Source of the DNA: Oscillospiraceae bacterium
Lineage (GTDB): Bacteria > Bacillota > Clostridia > Christensenellales > Aristaeellaceae
Reading direction: 5' to 3'
Assembly: GCA_031282605.1 (NCBI GenBank)
Contig: JAITDK010000033.1
Coordinates: 1 to 5,876 of the forward strand
Length of the DNA stretch: 5,876 nt
The notes below the pieces were generated by a model. The model was not told where the DNA came from and searched no databases. It saw nothing but the letters and a program-made list of their open reading frames with translations. Numbering within the stretch: position 1 is the stretch's first letter; every line of letters starts with the position of its first letter. This document shows positions 1 to 5,029 of the stretch, piece after piece. Made by a program: the position numbers and the translations under genes.

Positions 1-521
1 AGCAGCGGGAACAATGCCTGCATCCCAGTGGCGATGCCGTCCACTACGGAGCGCACCCGCGCCAGTTGATCCAGAAAAAACCGCGCGGCGATCAGCGAGA
101 CGAGGGCATATCCGACAAACTGGCACGCCTGCGCGACCGTGTCGTTCTCGAACGCGGCGCGCATCCGGCTTAGTATCGCGCACAGCAGCGCGGGCGCTAT
201 CAGCTGGATGATCAGCCCAGCGCTGGCGCGGAGGGATTGGAACAATGTTTGTATGATGCGTTCCAGCGCAGTCGCGCCGTCGAGGACACGCTCGCCCCTA
301 ATGACGCGCAGGATCGTATCGCGTACGCTGACGCGCTGCGACGGAGCGAGCATCGAGTCAGCGACACGCTGCCACGCGGCGAGGTCTAGTGTATCCAGGA
401 GTGATTCGGTCTGTGATTGGATGTCGGCGGCGGTCGGCAGTTCGACAGACGGCGCGGACTCGGCGCACGCATGCCCGATGGATAAAAGGATCAGGCAGAT
501 CGCGGCCATAACTATCCTCAT
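1..521 (-). CDS. spoIIIAE: Stage III sporulation protein AE (partial, C-terminus beyond left edge)
   Basis: SpoIIIAE is a polytopic membrane protein of the mother-cell side of the SpoIIIA-SpoIIQ channel. Only the first 173 codons are present; the gene runs off the window. Seen: a signal peptide (MRIVMAAICLILLSIG, likely cleaved after A-C-A at residue 20), a polar segment (residues 21-95), then hydrophobic segments at about 102-120 and 132-150, where the multi-spanning part begins. The ATG at 521 shares an ATGA with the spoIIIAD stop (4-bp overlap). A GGGAGG ribosome site six bases upstream lies inside the end of spoIIIAD, so start choice and translational coupling are well supported. Identity rests on the predicted signal peptide, membrane topology and, above all, fifth position in the canonical operon order. 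The family is about 400 residues, so over half is missing here. Confidence 0.88.
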   Translation of the reverse strand, partial: MRIVMAAICLILLSIGHACAESAPSVELPTAADIQSQTESLLDTLDLAAWQRVADSMLAPSQRVSVRDTILRVIRGERVLDGATALERIIQTLFQSLRASAGLIIQLIAPALLCAILSRMRAAFENDTVAQACQFVGYALVSLIAARFFLDQLARVRSVVDGIATGMQALFPL

Positions 522-916
522 AGCGAGCCTCCCGGCACCAGCGCCAGCATCATCTGCATCAACGATACCAATACGGGTATGGCCAGCGTCAGCACCATCA
601 AGCGTCCGCCCAGTTCCACCTTCGAGGCGATGCCGACCTCACCCGCGTCGCGGCAGAGCTGACCCGCGAACTCTGTCAGGTATGATATCCCTACGACGCG
701 CGCCAGCAGCCAAATGGTGCCTTCCGGTATGTTTGCTATATCCGCTAGCGCGCGCAATATGTCGATCACGCCCGACAATTTTCCCGAGATGAAGAGTATC
801 AGGCTGATGCCCGCCGCCAGAGAGAGCACGATCGCCATCTCCGGCCGCTGACCGCGTATCGCGACCGTCAGCAACGCCGCGGTTATGCCGAAACCCGCCA
901 GTATCATCACATCCAT
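518..916 (-). CDS. spoIIIAD: Stage III sporulation protein AD
   Basis: Small integral membrane protein of the SpoIIIA channel complex, made in the mother cell. The chosen start gives 132 residues, close to the family norm. Hydrophobic segments lie at about 4-20, 26-44 and 104-127, with a weaker one at 67-84. The most characteristic stretch is residues 79-104, with YLTEFAGQLCRDAGE followed by IASKVELGGR, which I recognise as the SpoIIIAD signature. The frame is open nine codons further upstream (to 943), but that would overlap the end of spoIIIAC and adds a polar tail unlike the family, so the ATG at 916 (MDVMILAGFG) is preferred. The ribosome site there is weak (CGGGAA, plus GGAAG directly before the ATG), and M4 is a possible alternative. 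The gap to spoIIIAC is 16 bases; the stop overlaps the spoIIIAE start. Confidence 0.92.
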   Translation of the reverse strand: MDVMILAGFGITAALLTVAIRGQRPEMAIVLSLAAGISLILFISGKLSGVIDILRALADIANIPEGTIWLLARVVGISYLTEFAGQLCRDAGEVGIASKVELGGRLMVLTLAIPVLVSLMQMMLALVPGGSL

Positions 917-932
917 CTTCCGTATTCCCGCT

Positions 933-1127
933 TTACAGTACAAACATGCTGCGCACAGTCGTAAACAATTGACTGATCAGGTTGACCACCATCAACAATA
1001 CGATGACCAGTCCGGCCAGGGTAGTCAGCATAGCCATGTCCTCGCGACCCGTGCGGGTGAGCACCTGCCCCAGCACGGCCACCAGAATGCCTATGCCGGC
1101 TATCTTGAATATCAGGTCAACATTCAT
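933..1127 (-). CDS. spoIIIAC: Stage III sporulation protein AC
   Basis: Tiny membrane protein of 64 residues, the usual size for SpoIIIAC, with two hydrophobic helices (about 5-22 and 33-52) joined by a charged loop (TRTGREDMA). The opening MNVDLIFKIAGIGILVAVL matches the family pattern of a D-x-I-F-x-I-A-G-x-G-I start. It belongs to the membrane part of the SpoIIIA channel together with SpoIIIAD, which it resembles in arrangement. The start at 1127 is fixed by a strong AGGAGGA site at 1133-1139, five bases away. A second ATG two bases further in is in another frame and can be ignored. Stop codon TAA. The gene sits 13 bases after spoIIIAB and 16 bases before spoIIIAD. Confidence 0.95.
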   Translation of the reverse strand: MNVDLIFKIAGIGILVAVLGQVLTRTGREDMAMLTTLAGLVIVLLMVVNLISQLFTTVRSMFVL

Positions 1128-1132
1128 ACGAA

Positions 1133-1139
1133 TCCTCCT
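1133..1139 (-). promoter_or_regulatory. Ribosome binding site of spoIIIAC
   Basis: AGGAGGA on the minus strand, five bases before the ATG at 1127. It is the strongest ribosome site in the operon part of the window and fixes the start of the very short spoIIIAC gene. Confidence 0.9.
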
Positions 1140-1140
1140 A

Positions 1141-1665
1141 TTAACCTACCAGGCAGATGAACAACGCCAGCCCGCCCAGCAATCCCAGCGATACATACAG
1201 CCGCTTCTGCCGCGCCGTCATATCTGCCGCGCGCGCGGCCATGGACGCCAGCGACGCTCGCGCGGAATCCAGCCGCGCGGTTTGCTGCGGCCTCGCCGTC
1301 GTGCCCAACTCGCGTACCAGCGGCAGCAGCGTCGCGGCGTCTGACGCATCCATGTCGGCGAAGGCGCGTTCGGTGTCGAGCGCGTCGCTGAACGATAGCG
1401 TACGATCCCGACACATGTTATCGACCGCCTCCTCAATCACGGATGAAAGGCGCGCGTCGCCGGGGGCGTCGCTTACGGTGAGACGAGACAACACGTCTGG
1501 CAGCGGATCGTCGACATAGCTGAGCTGCGCCGCCAATCCATCCAGCAAGCGGGACCACGCCGCTATCGCCTCCTCGCGCCGAACCAGCCTTCGCGCCATG
1601 CCCATACCCATCAGCGCGCACCCACCTGCCGCCGCACCCGCGAACGCCAGCCTCATCATATTCAT
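1141..1665 (-). CDS. spoIIIAB: Stage III sporulation protein AB
   Basis: SpoIIIAB is a membrane-anchored, mostly helical protein of the SpoIIIA complex; its middle resembles the cytoplasmic part of type II/IV secretion GspF-like proteins (family knowledge). The 174 residues match the usual length of about 170. Seen: an N-terminal hydrophobic segment (about 5-22, rich in Ala, Gly and Met), a charged helical middle, the conserved-looking ELGTTARPQQTARLD stretch (119-133), and a C-terminal membrane helix after ARQKRLYVSLGLLGGLAL (151-168), which is the most diagnostic part. The ATG at 1665 overlaps the spoIIIAA stop by four bases (ATGA), so translation is probably coupled; no strong separate ribosome site is visible. 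M3 and M4 are possible alternative starts. The gene ends in TAA 13 bases before spoIIIAC. Confidence 0.93.
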   Translation of the reverse strand: MNMMRLAFAGAAAGGCALMGMGMARRLVRREEAIAAWSRLLDGLAAQLSYVDDPLPDVLSRLTVSDAPGDARLSSVIEEAVDNMCRDRTLSFSDALDTERAFADMDASDAATLLPLVRELGTTARPQQTARLDSARASLASMAARAADMTARQKRLYVSLGLLGGLALFICLVG

Positions 1666-2690
1666 ACCGGATCAAACTCCGGCATCAGCGTTGGCGACGG
1701 CGTCGGATCGTCGGATCCCGATAAAACCCGCGACGCCGCCGATACTTGATATATAACGCCGAACGTGCCGTTCCACGCCTTTAGCACCTGACCGGCTGGG
1801 CCTAACTGCACATAACGCTCTAGTGAGCGCTGCCTCAGCAGTACGCCGGTAACGGGCCTTTGCATCAATTCCTCCATGCTGCCCGCGTGTGCGCTGACCA
1901 CCACCGCCGCGCCGCACCTTGACGCCTCGTCGATGGCTTCCGCATCCATGGCTCTGCCGATCTCGTCGGTGATCAGTACATCCGGCGAAAACACGCGCAG
2001 CATCAGTATCATGCCCTCGGCCTTCAGGCACGCGTCCAATACGTCCGTCGAGGGGCCGACGTCCATTTGAGGAACGCCTTGACGGCACGCGGCGATCTCG
2101 CTGCGCTCGTCAACTATGCCGACCTGCAGCCCGGCGTGCGCGTGCTGGCGTGCGATGTCGCGCAGCATCGTCGTCTTGCCGCAGCCTGGCGCGGAAAATA
2201 TCAGCGTGTTGAGCGGCCTGCCGCCGTCGGTGATAAGCGGCATTATTTTGTCGGCGCATCCGGGCACCGGGCGAGCGATCCGCAGCGCGACGGATGAGAA
2301 ATCCTGCATATGATGAGCCTTACCATCCTCAAGCACGACCCGTCCGCACAACCCCGCGCGGTGACCGCCCGGCAGGGTGACATAGCCGCCGCGCAATTCC
2401 TCGGCGCGCGCGTACATGGAGTGTCCCAGCAGGGTTTGCGCGAACTGTTTCACATCGTCGCCGGTGGGGATCCATCGTCCCGAGTGTATATGATCCAGTC
2501 GGTCGACGCGCTCCTTTCCGGCCATGATCATCGCGGGCTGTTCGGCGCGCACGCGTATCTCCGTGACGCGCGCGGCGTCGGCCTTACTGAGGAGGTTCAC
2601 CATGGCGCGCAGGGAGACAGGCAGGAACGCGTCCAGCGTCACACGCCAATCCGTTTGAGGCCGCTTCTCCAGATGTGTCGACTGCCGCAT
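1662..2690 (-). CDS. spoIIIAA: Stage III sporulation protein AA, channel ATPase
   Basis: Cytoplasmic P-loop ATPase of the SpoIIIA-SpoIIQ apparatus, related to type II/IV secretion ATPases, thought to energise channel assembly or transport in the mother cell. In the 342-residue product: N-terminal domain with EIRVRAEQP (44-52); GGYVTLPGGHRAGLCGR (101-117); Walker A SAPGCGKTT (166-174); GIVDERSEIA (191-200); Walker B DVLITDE (237-243) followed by IGR; and VVVSAHA (263-269). All key nucleotide-binding residues are present. The start at 2690 is chosen because GGAGGG lies eight bases upstream, and the protein then starts close to the family's usual N-terminus. The frame is open 53 codons further upstream, but that part is not family-like. 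The C-terminal tail (about 325-342: SGSDDPTPSPTLMPEFDPV) is acidic and proline-rich and makes the protein slightly longer than the roughly 310 usual. First gene of the operon; the stop overlaps spoIIIAB. Confidence 0.95.
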   Translation of the reverse strand: MRQSTHLEKRPQTDWRVTLDAFLPVSLRAMVNLLSKADAARVTEIRVRAEQPAMIMAGKERVDRLDHIHSGRWIPTGDDVKQFAQTLLGHSMYARAEELRGGYVTLPGGHRAGLCGRVVLEDGKAHHMQDFSSVALRIARPVPGCADKIMPLITDGGRPLNTLIFSAPGCGKTTMLRDIARQHAHAGLQVGIVDERSEIAACRQGVPQMDVGPSTDVLDACLKAEGMILMLRVFSPDVLITDEIGRAMDAEAIDEASRCGAAVVVSAHAGSMEELMQRPVTGVLLRQRSLERYVQLGPAGQVLKAWNGTFGVIYQVSAASRVLSGSDDPTPSPTLMPEFDPV

Positions 2691-2698
2691 TGCGTTAA

Positions 2699-2704
2699 CC
2701 CTCC
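2699..2704 (-). promoter_or_regulatory. Ribosome binding site of spoIIIAA
   Basis: GGAGGG on the minus strand, eight bases before the ATG at 2690. It decides the start of spoIIIAA in favour of 2690 over the 53-codon longer open frame. Confidence 0.85.
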
Positions 2705-2753
2705 AATTCACCCCGAGGTCTCCTCTTCTTCGCATTCCGAATTCCGAAAGAAG

Positions 2754-2771
2754 CTCCCGGCACTGCGGGAG
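2754..2771 (-). terminator. Possible weak terminator after the L,D-transpeptidase gene
   Basis: On the minus strand CTCCCG-CAGTGC-CGGGAG forms a perfect 6-bp stem with a 6-base loop, followed by CTTCTTT. This could end transcription of the upstream L,D-transpeptidase gene. The T-tract is interrupted by C, so the call is weak. If the sigma-E-like box at 2806-2813 is real, this hairpin would lie inside the spoIIIA leader, so the two readings partly conflict. Confidence 0.3.
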
Positions 2772-2805
2772 GACGTCGCCTCGCGTATCGTGCGATTGAT
2801 ACCCC

Positions 2806-2813
2806 ATCGTATG
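2806..2813 (-). promoter_or_regulatory. Possible sigma-E -10 element for spoIIIA
   Basis: CATACGAT on the minus strand resembles the sigma-E -10 consensus (CATACANT). The spoIIIA operon is sigma-E driven in Bacillus subtilis. It would give a leader of about 110 bases. The region where a -35 box should lie is GC-rich and I see no good match, so this is only a candidate. Confidence 0.22.
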
Positions 2814-2863
2814 CGCGCGGCCAAGCCGCCAGCACTGAATCACCGTCACTATCGCGCCGACCT

Positions 2864-3553
2864 TTACTCAAACAACATGATTCCCAGCGCGCGGTACGTT
2901 GCGTCGTCGACAATCTCGGTAGGCGGCAGGCCGTGATCGCGCTTGAAGCGCAGCAACGCTCGGCGCGTTCCCGGTCCAAACGTGCCGTCCGTGCCGCCGG
3001 GATCATACCCAAGCGCGAGCAGCCGCCTCTGCACGGCGCGCACTTGAGAGCCTCGATCGTCGAATGAAAGCGGTTTCAACTGGTCGCCCAGCTCGCCGTA
3101 TGGGCCGGACTCGATTATGACCGGCGTGCCTACATACACGCGTTTGTATAAATCCTCGACGTCACGGTTGTACATGCGGATGCAGCCGTGGGACGCGGCA
3201 TGGCCGATTGAGCCGGGGTTGCTGGTACCGTGAACGCCGTATACGCCCCACGGAACCGACAGGCCGAGGAAGCGAGTCCCCATGTCCGCGCTCTTGGGTA
3301 CATAGCGTTTATTGATGTAGAACACGCCCAGCGGAGTAGACATGCCGTACGCGCCGATCGCGACGGGGTATCGCTTGACCAGCTCGTCGTTCTCGTACAA
3401 CGAGAGCGTGAGGTTATGCGCGTCGATTATGATAAGCGATTTACCGCGCGTTGACGCGGGTTGAACCGCGTCCGGCGAACGGATGTATAGCGCCAGAGCC
3501 GCGCACGTTATTATGATCGCCGCGCAGCATATCCCCTTCAGCCGCAGTCGCAT
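2864..3553 (-). CDS. L,D-transpeptidase (YkuD) with C-terminal peptidoglycan-binding domain
   Basis: Membrane-anchored cell-wall enzyme that forms 3-3 crosslinks in peptidoglycan or attaches ligands to it, using an active-site cysteine on the outer face. In the 229-residue product: N-terminal membrane helix (about 5-24) with short Lys/Arg-rich start; YkuD domain (about 39-147) beginning IIIDAHNLTLSLYEND; catalytic histidine in VHGTSNPGSIG (H108) and the active-site motif SHGCIRM (121-127, cysteine C124), both intact; then a PG_binding_1-type repeat (about 165-226) with GSQVRAVQRRLLALGY and DGTFGPGTRRALLRFK. The start at 3553 is chosen over 3580 because GGAGG lies five bases upstream and the protein then opens with its membrane helix. 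Stop TAA. It sits 173 bp upstream of spoIIIAA on the same strand. The exact role (vegetative, spore cortex or septum) cannot be told from sequence. Confidence 0.92.
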   Translation of the reverse strand: MRLRLKGICCAAIIITCAALALYIRSPDAVQPASTRGKSLIIIDAHNLTLSLYENDELVKRYPVAIGAYGMSTPLGVFYINKRYVPKSADMGTRFLGLSVPWGVYGVHGTSNPGSIGHAASHGCIRMYNRDVEDLYKRVYVGTPVIIESGPYGELGDQLKPLSFDDRGSQVRAVQRRLLALGYDPGGTDGTFGPGTRRALLRFKRDHGLPPTEIVDDATYRALGIMLFE

Positions 3554-3558
3554 TTTGG

Positions 3559-3563
3559 CCTCC
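3559..3563 (-). promoter_or_regulatory. Ribosome binding site of the L,D-transpeptidase gene
   Basis: GGAGG on the minus strand, five bases before the ATG at 3553. It argues against the in-frame ATG at 3580. Confidence 0.85.
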
Positions 3564-3585
3564 AATCCAGCCGATGACAAATATA

Positions 3586-3655
3586 CTGCTTGACGCGTGA
3601 ATTTCGCAGAAGATTCGCGATGGATTCTCGCCGCTCGCTTTTATGCGTCAAGCAG
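3586..3655. repeat. 11-bp perfect inverted repeat upstream of the L,D-transpeptidase gene
   Basis: CTGCTTGACGC at 3586-3596 and its exact reverse complement GCGTCAAGCAG at 3645-3655, separated by 48 bases. A further TAT/ATA match lies outside each arm after one mismatch. The right arm also sits within its own small hairpin, TTATGC-GTCAAGCA-GCATAA at 3641-3660. It lies in the promoter region of the L,D-transpeptidase gene, so an operator or looping site is possible; function is inferred only. Confidence 0.6.
3624..3651 (-). promoter_or_regulatory. Candidate sigma-A-type promoter for the L,D-transpeptidase gene
   Basis: On the minus strand TTGACG (3646-3651, 5 of 6 to consensus) and GAGAAT (3624-3629, 4 of 6) are separated by 16 bases. 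The -35 box lies within the right arm of the inverted repeat, so a protein bound there could compete with polymerase. A second TATATT box at 3580-3585 closer to the gene lacks a good -35 partner. Confidence 0.3.
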
Positions 3656-3973
3656 CATAAGCCTATCGCGCCGCCAAGGCGACGGGTAGGAATAGCGGAA
3701 TATCTATTCATCGTATGCACGATTTCTTCGATACAAAACCTGACTATATGGCCATGACGGATGATATGCCGGACGACGCGCCTATGGAGCGATGAGGGTC
3801 GGAGGGATGGGTAGCGCTACGAGGTAGACTATCGAAGCGCAACCGGCTATCCGAAGCCGGTAGATTGTGCATCACGATGGTCCAGGCGAAGCCTGATCCG
3901 GATTCGAAAGGGCGGACAGTCCTTCGCAGGGTTCGGGACAGAATCCCCCCCCGCTCACCCCCCTCGGGGGGAC
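3656..3973. other. Gene-free stretch with clustered hairpins
   Basis: No convincing gene. The minus-strand frame that is open across 3744-3992 has no family-like sequence and starts inside the insertion-sequence end. From 3842 on, small perfect inverted repeats follow each other: ACCGGCT/AGCCGGT (3842-3848, 3855-3861); CAGGC-GAA-GCCTG (3883-3895); GGATTC/GAATCC enclosing 35 bases (3900-3905, 3941-3946); and CCCCCC/GGGGGG with a two-base gap (3958-3971) directly beside the IS4 remnant. This could be a repeat element or structured intergenic DNA. None is followed by a T-tract. Confidence 0.5.
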
Positions 3974-3990
3974 TCCAGTTAACCCAAAAC
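3974..3990 (+). repeat. Terminal inverted repeat of IS4 remnant (left)
   Basis: TCCAGTTAACCCAAAAC, exact reverse complement of 4906-4922. The coding remnant ends in a TAA contained in this repeat (3979-3981, minus strand). Confidence 0.88.
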
Positions 3991-4840
3991 ACCCTGCAGC
4001 AGTAGTTTCTTCAAGCAATCCGCCGTATCCGCCTGCAGCTTCTCAATCGCGCAGCGCTCTTGAGCGTGTAGTGAAACATCTCGATCAGCCAACGCCGGGA
4101 ATACCACGCAAGACATGTCCTGGCGGCCTCGTAATCCGGCACGGCCAGGTTAGTGACCAACTGCCAGTTCAGGAGTTTCACTCCCTCGGGCGCGTTGATT
4201 TCCCGCGCGCTGACCAGCTGGAGTTTGAGCATCGGCGTGGAAGTCTTGCTTTTCCCTTGCGAGCACAGGATACGTGCGGTTCCAAACCGGACTTCCATTT
4301 CGGCGACGCGCATTTCCCTTCCCGTATGGTAATCCTTGGGGACATTGACGGAGTATCGCCCAGCGACTTCCTGGTTGTTCAGGAATTCTTGAATGGTCTC
4401 CGCACCGTTATCAGCAGCCACTTTCCGGTTGTGGACTCGCCGACATATAACCATGCGACCTTTGGTGCTGGCCCGCTCGAAGTAGTCGTAGATATCACCC
4501 TCACGGTCACTCAGATATACGGCCTGCGTTTCCCCGAAGTCCTCGGAATCTGCCCGCTCCATAGTCTCCAGCCGACGATAGCTTTCCTTTTCCTCAATCG
4601 GCAGTCTATATCTGGTGCAGCAGCCCAAGAACGCCGTCTTCCGGTGTTACGGCTAGTGCGCTGCGAACCAACAGCTCCCCGCAGCTTTGGGTTCGTACCG
4701 ATCTCACCCAACTCTGTTGTCTTTACCAACCCTGTATAGTTGAGTTCCGTTGTGTCTTGGGGGATCAGCACGATCGGATACTGCCAGCACGGATGCTTTC
4801 CACGGTAATCTCGCGACCGCCTTGCCGATACCTGCCTCGG
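3979..4840 (-). pseudogene. IS4-family transposase, frameshifted and internally deleted
   Basis: DDE transposase remnant pieced together from minus-strand frames. Segment A (4840 to about 4675) holds YPIVLIPQDTTELNYTG with the first catalytic Asp (codon 4754-4756). Segment B (about 4674-4609, then TAG) reads LLVRSALAVTPEDGVLGLLH. Segment C (about 4607-4051) begins LPIEEKESYRRLE, has the second Asp in DREGDIYDYF (codon 4506-4508) and the family signature Y-(2)-R-(3)-E-(6)-K in YSRRWLIEMFHYTLK, with the catalytic Glu at 4080-4082. After K-S a one-base loss (GGC to GC near 4054) shifts the frame; reading on in the other frame gives AIEKLQADTADCLKK, then a stop inside the left terminal repeat. 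About 20-25 residues appear missing between B and C, and roughly the last 100 residues of a typical member are absent. All three catalytic residues survive but in different frames, so no active enzyme is made. Confidence 0.85.
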
Positions 4841-4905
4841 TCAAACGATCCGTAATAGTCGCAAGCGGTTGGCCGTTTTCCTCTCCTTCGGCACGTATCT
4901 GGAAG

Positions 4906-4922
4906 GTTTTGGGTTAACTGGA
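4906..4922 (-). repeat. Terminal inverted repeat of IS4 remnant (right)
   Basis: GTTTTGGGTTAACTGGA on the plus strand, pairing perfectly with 3974-3990. It is the transposase-upstream end of the element. Confidence 0.88.
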
Positions 4923-5029
4923 ACTGGGGGAGGCGGGGAGTAACGGAAAAAGCGTAGTATAAGTAGTATAAGAGGAAGCTTTTTGAAAAATGTTGGTAGC
5001 AGCCAAACAACTTACAAGGAGGCGCCAGC
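4923..5029 (+). other. Leader between the two transposase remnants, with a 9-bp tandem repeat
   Basis: Contains GTAGTATAA twice in tandem (4954-4962 and 4963-4971), each with a -10-like TATAAG, then an A/T-rich CTTTTTGAAAAATG stretch (about 4979-4992). It probably holds the upstream end and promoter of the IS30-like element. I could not define that element's terminal repeat. Confidence 0.4.
5016..5022 (+). promoter_or_regulatory. Ribosome binding site of IS30-like transposase remnant
   Basis: AAGGAGG seven bases before the ATG at 5030, a near-perfect site still intact in front of a broken gene. Confidence 0.8.

Larger units (their letters stand above)
3974..4922 (-). mobile_element. Decayed IS4-family insertion sequence with intact ends
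   Basis: A 949-bp element bounded by perfect 17-bp terminal inverted repeats, TCCAGTTAACCCAAAAC at 3974-3990 and its reverse complement at 4906-4922. Inside is an IS4-family transposase read on the minus strand but broken into several frames. Complete IS4-type elements are usually about 1.3-1.6 kb, so several hundred bases are missing: part of the N-terminal region, a short piece between the first and second catalytic aspartates, and the C-terminus, since the remaining coding sequence runs straight into the left repeat. The flanks TCGGGGGGAC (3964-3973) and ACTGGGGGAG (4923-4932) match at 7 of 10 positions and could be a decayed target duplication, though both are G-runs. The element cannot encode its own active transposase but could be moved in trans if a related active copy exists. 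Confidence 0.85.

Noticed and set aside
139..792. Long plus-strand open frame opposite spoIIIAE and spoIIIAD.
   Set aside because: It is antisense to two genes with clear family identity; its Arg/Ser-rich composition is typical of a GC-rich shadow frame.
2691..2849. A 53-codon N-terminal extension of SpoIIIAA.
   Set aside because: The frame is open, but the extension has no family-like sequence and the ATG at 2690 has a GGAGGG site at good spacing.
3538..3720. A 60-codon minus-strand open frame overlapping the start of the L,D-transpeptidase gene.
   Set aside because: It covers the promoter and inverted repeat, ends within the real gene in another frame, and has no supporting ribosome site or family.
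3842..3971. A tRNA or CRISPR array in the hairpin cluster.
   Set aside because: No cloverleaf with a 7-bp acceptor stem can be drawn, and the stems differ from each other with no repeated unit or regular spacer length.
3744..3992. An 82-residue minus-strand open frame between the L,D-transpeptidase gene and the IS4 remnant.
   Set aside because: It starts inside the IS terminal repeat, translates the G-tract and hairpins, and shows no recognisable domain or ribosome site.
4071..4739. Plus-strand open frame of 222 codons across the IS4 element.
   Set aside because: It is antisense to the transposase remnant, which carries catalytic motifs on the minus strand; the plus frame shows no domain.
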